Assembly (NCBI GenBank): GCA_934408705.1
Contig: CAKRVL010000073.1
Coordinates: 1 to 12,857 of the forward strand
Origin: an uncultured Blautia sp.
Lineage (GTDB): Bacteria; Bacillota; Clostridia; Lachnospirales; Lachnospiraceae
Length of the DNA: 12,857 bases
Direction of reading: 5' to 3'
The translations under genes and the position numbers were made by a program. Positions 8,829 to 12,857 of the stretch are shown here, in pieces. How positions within the stretch are numbered: position 1 is the stretch's first letter; each line of letters starts with the position of its first letter. The notes beneath the pieces were generated by a model that was not told the DNA's origin, made no database searches, and worked only from the letters and a program-made list of their open reading frames with translations.

Positions 8829-9818
8829 CTATTTCTCCCTGATTGTAAGGAACAGAAGTTCAAGAGCAAGCTCTGTATTTACATTTGCACGAAGTCTGAC
8901 CTTAGTCTTCTCCAACGCATCCAGAATCTTCTCCAGGTTCTCATAAGAACGCTGTCTTGCCTGTTCCCTTATATAATTTATTTCCTGCTTAAAAACAAGA
9001 TTATCAACTTCCCGTGTAGCCTTAAACATCAGTACATCACGGAACCAGAACTGGAAAAGGTCAAGATAATCATTGATATTCTGCTTATCGTTGGAAAGCT
9101 CCTTGATTGCCTCTGTAAGCTCATACACTTCCATTCCATCTGCATTCTTCAGAATACGAAGTGCATTCTGAGTCATATCTGCAAAGTCCTGGGAAGTAGC
9201 AGCCTGCTTCGCTCTGCCAATGCTTCCATGAGCATAGGAGGCATCGATCTCAGCCTGATAATCCGGCACATGAAGATGCTCCATCAGATACTTCTTCACC
9301 AAACCATCATCTACCACCTTCAGATCCAGACGTACACATCTGGAACGGATAGTAGGCAGCAGTGCATCTATATTGCTTGTAAGAAGCATGATAACTGCAT
9401 ATTCCGGCGGCTCCTCAATGGTCTTCAGAAGGGCATTCTGCGCCTGAGGATTCATCAGCTCCGCGTTTGCAACAATATAAATCTTATATGGGCTGCAATA
9501 TGGCTTAATGTCTACATCATTGATAACCTGTTCCCTGATCTCGTCAATTGTAATAACATTTGGCTTCTCATGGGTCACCATAATAATATCCGGGTGATTC
9601 TTGCCGATTGCTTTCTTACAGGAATCGCAATGTCCGCAAGGCTCTGTACCACCTTCCTCACACTGCAATGTCATGGCATAGGTTCCTGCCAGTAACTTCT
9701 TTCCAGAACCAGGGTCGCCTGTAAAAATATACGAATGGGACACTTTCTCTGTCTTTATGGCATTCTGCAAATGTCTGATTATTTCTTCATGTCCTATAAT
9801 GTCGTTAAACCCTAACAT
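8829..9818 (-). CDS. holB: DNA polymerase III subunit delta'
   Basis: From the ATG at 9818 the product is 329 residues of the clamp-loader AAA+ family, which with delta and tau opens the beta clamp and loads it on primed DNA. FNDIIGHE opens the domain. The P-loop is GDPGSGKK (34-41), with lysine where Ser/Thr usually follows the GK, so ATP binding may be weak, as for delta' subunits elsewhere. The zinc-binding cysteines C53, C61, C64 and C67 follow. NALLKTIEEPP (128-138), LLTSN (sensor 1) and the SRC motif (159-161, arginine finger R160) are all present. A GTG three codons upstream was not chosen, because it lies inside the Shine-Dalgarno sequence. It leads a tight unit with ricT, one base downstream. 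Confidence 0.95.
   Translation of the reverse strand: MLGFNDIIGHEEIIRHLQNAIKTEKVSHSYIFTGDPGSGKKLLAGTYAMTLQCEEGGTEPCGHCDSCKKAIGKNHPDIIMVTHEKPNVITIDEIREQVINDVDIKPYCSPYKIYIVANAELMNPQAQNALLKTIEEPPEYAVIMLLTSNIDALLPTIRSRCVRLDLKVVDDGLVKKYLMEHLHVPDYQAEIDASYAHGSIGRAKQAATSQDFADMTQNALRILKNADGMEVYELTEAIKELSNDKQNINDYLDLFQFWFRDVLMFKATREVDNLVFKQEINYIREQARQRSYENLEKILDALEKTKVRLRANVNTELALELLFLTIREK
8835..8840 (-). promoter_or_regulatory. Shine-Dalgarno site that fixes the ricT start
   Basis: AGGGAG lies inside the last codons of holB, seven bases before the ATG at 8827. It supports that start over the upstream in-frame ATG at 8869. Confidence 0.8.
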
Positions 9819-9822
9819 CGGA

Positions 9823-9830
9823 ATCACCTC
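9823..9830 (-). promoter_or_regulatory. Strong Shine-Dalgarno site that fixes the holB start
   Basis: GAGGTGAT matches eight bases of the anti-Shine-Dalgarno complement and sits four bases before ATG 9818. The alternative GTG start (9827-9825) is part of this very sequence, so it cannot be the main start. Confidence 0.8.
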
Positions 9831-9921
9831 ACCCTATCTTTTCGCTATTATAAAAAGCCAGCTCTACGCAGTCTCTTATACAGCTTATTTTTTTAAATAC
9901 AATCTTATCGTATTCTCTCTA

Positions 9922-10027
9922 ATTCTACCATGTACGACAAAATCACGCCATAGTTTTTTGTGAATTTATTCTGAAAACATAATTACAAATGTGTGTACTA
10001 TGCCATATAAAATGATATGAGTGTCAA
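9922..10027 (-). promoter_or_regulatory. Candidate promoters of the holB-ricT operon in a 220-nt gap
   Basis: The gap between the kinase-like gene and holB holds no credible ORF. Two weak promoters can be read on the minus strand. One pairs a perfect TTGACA (10027-10022) with CATAGT (10002-9997), but at a long 19-nt spacing. The other is an extended -10, TGGTAGAAT (9930-9922), without a good -35. The rest of the gap is AT-rich, and no clear terminator for the upstream gene is visible. That holB has its own promoter is inferred from the gap length. Confidence 0.4.
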
Positions 10028-10038
10028 AAGGTCATTCT

Positions 10039-10623
10039 TCATACCTTTTTTATATAATCCGCGATTTCTTCCACACATTCCTCCAGATTAATATTGGAAA
10101 ATCTTTGTGTAATTCCGGCAGCTGCTATTTTATCTTCTGAAAAATCCTCCTGATCAGCCAGAAACCTACGGCACATTTCCTCATAACGAGGGATTTTCTG
10201 GCTGCGCTCCCTGTTAAGGGCTCTTGCAAGACGTTCTCCATCCTCTACTTCAATATAAATCGGACAAAGAACTTCTTCCCCATAGTATTCCCTCATTTGC
10301 GTATAGGATTCCAGGGTACCAATTCCCAGATAGTCATTTTTCTCCAGATTCATCTGTCCATCGTCCGCTGTGAAATATGTCCAGATTCCATGCACAGTCC
10401 GATAAGCTCTTGCTTCTATCAGATTCCCCTGTCTGCGGAACTCTTCCAGCTTCTTATCATTTACAAAATAATATTGCTTTCCGTTCTCTTCTTCTGCCCG
10501 GATCGGACGTGTAGTATAAAGAACCAGCTTATTCAAAGCCAGTTCCTTATGTGCCGCAAGCCTTGCATAAATATGGTCTTTTCCGGACGCACTCTTACCC
10601 ATAATATAAAATATTTTTCCCAT
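10039..10623 (-). CDS. Guanylate kinase-fold P-loop protein, divergent
   Basis: The 194-residue protein begins with the P-loop MGKSASGKD (8-16). Then comes YTTRPIRAEEENGKQYYF (36-53), which matches the guanylate-kinase NMP-binding block (R39, R42, Y51), and a kinase lid around RALNRERS (134-141) with RRFLADQEDF (152-161). The length is normal for Gmk, which converts GMP to GDP. By eye, however, the block corresponding to G-N-Y-Y-G-S/T reads HGIWTYFT (78-85), and the I-D-x-Q-G aspartate that contacts GMP is replaced (LGIGT, 99-103). Two base-recognition residues thus seem lost, so substrate and activity are uncertain. It occupies the place of tmk in the Bacillus cluster. The start lies 23 nt after the decarboxylase, with no recognisable Shine-Dalgarno site. 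Confidence 0.8.
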   Translation of the reverse strand: MGKIFYIMGKSASGKDHIYARLAAHKELALNKLVLYTTRPIRAEEENGKQYYFVNDKKLEEFRRQGNLIEARAYRTVHGIWTYFTADDGQMNLEKNDYLGIGTLESYTQMREYYGEEVLCPIYIEVEDGERLARALNRERSQKIPRYEEMCRRFLADQEDFSEDKIAAAGITQRFSNINLEECVEEIADYIKKV

Positions 10624-10646
10624 AATTCATCAGACAGAAATCTATT

Positions 10647-12101
10647 TTATTCTGCCCGCTCCTTTATCACACTTACTTTTTCATTATTTTCTCCGCAAAG
10701 ACCGTAAAGATTCAGCCCTTGCTCCATGTATCGTCTCACATTCCTTGTAAAAAGTCCAGTTATCTGTTCACCGGGAACAATAATAGGGATTCCCGGGGGA
10801 TAAAGATATACAAATTCCGCAGAAATCCTGCCCACACTTTCCTCCAGAATGCAAAGCTGGGATGGCGCATCCATTGCCTGGGAAATAGACATAAGCTGCT
10901 TCATAGGATCGCACTTGCAGGTATATTTTCCTTTTAGGGTGCTTTCAGCTTCCTGCCCGTCAATTTCTTCTATTGCTTTACAAAGTCTCTGGAACCCATC
11001 TTTGGTATCACCAACTGCTGCCAGTGCAAGTACATAATTCTCCGTAGTCATCTCCATTTCCAGATGATATTTTTCACGAAGGATATGCGAAAGAGCCGGA
11101 CCGTTTAAGGTACTGTGAAGTGTGGAAAAAATCAGCTTAGATTTGTCATAGTCAAACACTTCTGTTCCTGCAGTATCATCCTTTTCACTGGATTTCTCAC
11201 CAGGTGCCGGAACCAGCCTTATATGTCTGCACTTAAGCAGCTGTCTGCGGGCAGTGTCCAGATTTTTTGTAAATTCGTCAAATAATCGCCCGCTATCCTT
11301 CTCCAGCTTCGCCACGCAGGCATCCAGACTGGACATAAGAATATAAGAGGGGCTGCTGGTCTGATAAATTCCAAGAAATCTGCAAATCAGCTTCTCACTT
11401 ACACGTTCACTGCACAGATGGATCACTGCAGTCTGTGTCATGGCCGGCAGTGTTTTGTGAAAACTCTGGATCACCACATCAGCCCCCAGCTCTACTGCTG
11501 AAACCGGAAAGTAATTAGAAAATCTGAAATGAGCACCATGAGCTTCATCCACGATCAAAGGAATTCCATGATTATGCGCAATCTCTGCGATCCGGCGCAC
11601 ATCAGAAACTACACCGTCATATGTTGGTGATGTAATAAGAACTGCCTGTATTTCCGGATTCTCTTCCAGATATCTTTCCACACGGGATACGGAAATCGCA
11701 CCGTTTATCCCCAAATCGTTATCGGATTGTGGATAAATGTATGTAGGAACCAATTCCCTTAAATAAATAGCATGATAAACAGCCTTATGACAATTTCGTG
11801 CCACAAGTATCTGACCGCCTTTTTTCACTGATGCAGAAATCGCAGCAAGAATTCCTGCCGTGCTTCCATTAACACTGAAAAAGCTTTTCCTGGTGCCGTA
11901 CATTCTGGACAAAGCATTCTGTGCTTCGAGTAAAATTCCTTCTGAATGGTGCAGATCATCAAATCCGTCTATCTCTGTAATATCTCTCTCAATGGGAAAC
12001 TCTCCCTCCACACACGCCTGATTCCGCTTGTGACCTGGCATATGAAAAGGATAAAAATCAGATTTTCCGTAATTTTCCAATTCTTTATATAGTCTGTCCA
12101 T
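10647..12101 (-). CDS. Orn/Lys/Arg decarboxylase-family PLP enzyme (YaaO-like)
   Basis: From the ATG at 12101 the product is 484 residues of the fold-type I PLP family that includes Gram-positive YaaO and arginine/lysine decarboxylases. Early motifs are YPFHMPGHKR (17-26) and DITEIDGFDDLH (40-51). The cofactor site shows GSTAGI (79-84), DEAHGAH (185-191) and SFHKTLPAMTQ, with the Schiff-base lysine at K216. The C-terminal domain ends with YPPGIPIIVPGE (434-445), conserved in the family. It would decarboxylate a basic amino acid to a polyamine or its precursor; which one cannot be told. A TTG at 12113 extends the frame by four codons but has no ribosome site; GAGAGG (12111-12106) precedes the ATG by four bases. 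It follows the response regulator by 15 nt. Confidence 0.93.
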   Translation of the reverse strand: MDRLYKELENYGKSDFYPFHMPGHKRNQACVEGEFPIERDITEIDGFDDLHHSEGILLEAQNALSRMYGTRKSFFSVNGSTAGILAAISASVKKGGQILVARNCHKAVYHAIYLRELVPTYIYPQSDNDLGINGAISVSRVERYLEENPEIQAVLITSPTYDGVVSDVRRIAEIAHNHGIPLIVDEAHGAHFRFSNYFPVSAVELGADVVIQSFHKTLPAMTQTAVIHLCSERVSEKLICRFLGIYQTSSPSYILMSSLDACVAKLEKDSGRLFDEFTKNLDTARRQLLKCRHIRLVPAPGEKSSEKDDTAGTEVFDYDKSKLIFSTLHSTLNGPALSHILREKYHLEMEMTTENYVLALAAVGDTKDGFQRLCKAIEEIDGQEAESTLKGKYTCKCDPMKQLMSISQAMDAPSQLCILEESVGRISAEFVYLYPPGIPIIVPGEQITGLFTRNVRRYMEQGLNLYGLCGENNEKVSVIKERAE

Positions 12102-12105
12102 TTTA

Positions 12106-12111
12106 CCTCTC
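12106..12111 (-). promoter_or_regulatory. Shine-Dalgarno site that fixes the decarboxylase start
   Basis: GAGAGG lies four bases before ATG 12101, a short but workable spacing. It overlaps the alternative TTG codon (12113-12111) and argues against it. Confidence 0.6.
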
Positions 12112-12116
12112 AATTA

Positions 12117-12806
12117 TCACACTTTAAATCTGTATCCCACTCCCCAGATAGTCTCGATATACTGTGGCTTGGCATTATTATACTCAATTTTCTCACGGAT
12201 TTTCTTAATATGAACCGTAACTGTAGCAATATCTCCCACAGACTCCATATCCCAGATTTCCCTGAAAAGCTCCTCTTTGGTAAATACTCTGTTAGGATTC
12301 TCTGCCAGGAAAGTAAGCAGGTCAAATTCCTTGGTGGTAAAAGTTGTCTCTTCGCCGTTTACCCACACACGGCGGGCAGTTTTATCAATCTTGATTCCAC
12401 GAATCTCAATAATGTCATTCTTCTGAGTAGTAGAACCGATAAGACGATTATAACGATCCATATGTGCTTTCACTCTGGCGACAAGCTCACTAGGGCTAAA
12501 TGGCTTAGTCATATAATCATCCGCACCAAGTCCAAGACCGCGGATCTTGTCAATATCGTCTTTCTTCGCGGAAACCATTATGATCGGAGTATTCTTGCTT
12601 TCTCTTACCTGACGGCAGATCTCGAAACCATCTACCTCAGGCAGCATAAGATCAAGAATGATCAGGTCAAAATCTTCTTTCAGCGCCAGATCAAGTCCCA
12701 GATCTCCTCTGTTACAGATTATTACTTCAAATCCTGAGAGCTCCAGGTAATCCTTCTCAAGCTCTGCAATTGCTTCTTCGTCTTCAATGATCAGAATTCT
12801 GCTCAT
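12117..12806 (-). CDS. OmpR/PhoB-family response regulator
   Basis: The 229-residue protein has a complete receiver domain (1-118): acidic pair E8/D9 with E10, phospho-acceptor D52 in LDLMLPEVDG, switch residue S79, and K101 in the K-P-F motif. The winged-helix DNA-binding domain (about 130-229) ends with the characteristic TVTVHIKKIREKIE (196-209) and IETIWGVGYRF. It is therefore a transcription factor activated by a sensor kinase. The ATG is preceded by AGGAGGT nine bases upstream. No histidine kinase follows; the next gene is the decarboxylase, 15 nt away. The kinase could lie upstream outside the window or be unlinked. An inverted repeat abuts its ribosome site and may be an autoregulatory operator. 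Its target genes are unknown. Confidence 0.95.
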   Translation of the reverse strand: MSRILIIEDEEAIAELEKDYLELSGFEVIICNRGDLGLDLALKEDFDLIILDLMLPEVDGFEICRQVRESKNTPIIMVSAKKDDIDKIRGLGLGADDYMTKPFSPSELVARVKAHMDRYNRLIGSTTQKNDIIEIRGIKIDKTARRVWVNGEETTFTTKEFDLLTFLAENPNRVFTKEELFREIWDMESVGDIATVTVHIKKIREKIEYNNAKPQYIETIWGVGYRFKV

Positions 12807-12823
12807 TTCATTGGTACCTCCTG

Positions 12824-12845
12824 GTATTTTCTAAGTACAAAATAC
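12824..12845. repeat. Inverted repeat just upstream of the response regulator ribosome site
   Basis: GTATTTT (12824-12830) and AAAATAC (12839-12845) are perfect 7-bp inverted arms around an 8-nt spacer. The repeat ends one base before the AGGAGG Shine-Dalgarno site (12822-12817). It could be an operator or an RNA hairpin; AT-rich arms this short can also arise by chance. Confidence 0.45.
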
Positions 12846-12857
12846 ATGATCGTGCCG

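Noticed and set aside
8828..8869. An N-terminal extension of RicT from an ATG at 8869
   Set aside because: It overlaps holB by 41 nt and lacks a fitting ribosome site, while AGGGAG sits 7 nt before the ATG at 8827, where the family's usual N terminus begins.
9841..9890. A possible plus-strand terminator (AAGC ... GCTT followed by a T-run near 9887-9894)
   Set aside because: The stem is only 4 bp around a long unpaired loop, and there is no plus-strand gene to terminate.
10004..10019. A short inverted repeat CATAT-N6-ATATG in the gap before holB
   Set aside because: Five AT-rich pairs are expected by chance in such sequence, and no T-run follows, so it is neither a convincing terminator nor an operator.
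11728..11736. A perfect DnaA-box string, TGTGGATAA (TTATCCACA on the minus strand), inside the decarboxylase gene
   Set aside because: It is a lone copy within coding sequence, with no cluster or AT-rich unwinding region. One such 9-mer in a window of this size can easily occur by chance.
12102..12113. A TTG start four codons upstream for the decarboxylase
   Set aside because: There is no Shine-Dalgarno site before it, and the codon overlaps the site that serves the ATG at 12101.

Overview
The window looks like a core-chromosome segment of a low-to-moderate GC Firmicute, most likely a Lachnospiraceae-type clostridium. The grounds are the Gram-positive Shine-Dalgarno sites before almost every start, the gene order resembling the Bacillus yaaO-tmk-holB-yaaT-yabB-rsmI cluster, a RicT (YaaT) protein with its cysteine clusters, and the overall character of GyrA, GyrB and PlsC. 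The family-level assignment is from memory of protein style, not from a search. All real genes lie on the minus strand and read from high to low coordinates. I see no insertion sequence, CRISPR array, prophage or defence cassette.

Right part (12857 to about 10039): an OmpR/PhoB-type response regulator, an Orn/Lys/Arg decarboxylase-family PLP enzyme and a small guanylate-kinase-fold P-loop protein follow each other with 15-23 nt gaps. The kinase-like protein sits where Bacillus carries thymidylate kinase.

Middle part (9818 to 6226): after a 220-nt gap with candidate promoters come the DNA polymerase III delta' subunit, RicT, a tRNA1(Val)-type adenine-N6 methyltransferase and RsmI. The first three are tightly coupled (1-nt gap, then an 8-nt overlap). 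A hairpin overlaps the methyltransferase stop codon. The unit ends in a strong intrinsic terminator with a 14-bp stem and nine Ts just after rsmI.

Left part (6204 to 211): an extended -10 promoter starts a gyrB-gyrA transcript with a roughly 95-nt structured leader. Both gyrase genes and a following small lipoprotein gene have Shine-Dalgarno sites at or overlapping the preceding stop codon, or right behind it. A 19-bp hairpin separates the lipoprotein gene from a PlsC-family acyltransferase. A near-perfect sigma-A promoter with upstream A-tracts then drives tRNA-Ser(GCU), whose 3' end is cut off by the window edge.

Together these are housekeeping functions: DNA topology and replication (gyrase, delta'), ribosome and tRNA modification (RsmI, TrmN6-like), RNA processing control (RicT), phospholipid synthesis (PlsC) and signal transduction. 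No wholly new system is evident. The points most worth checking are the atypical kinase in the tmk position, the alternative pairings in the gyrB leader, the long hairpin before plsC, and the glycine at a quinolone-determining position of GyrA.
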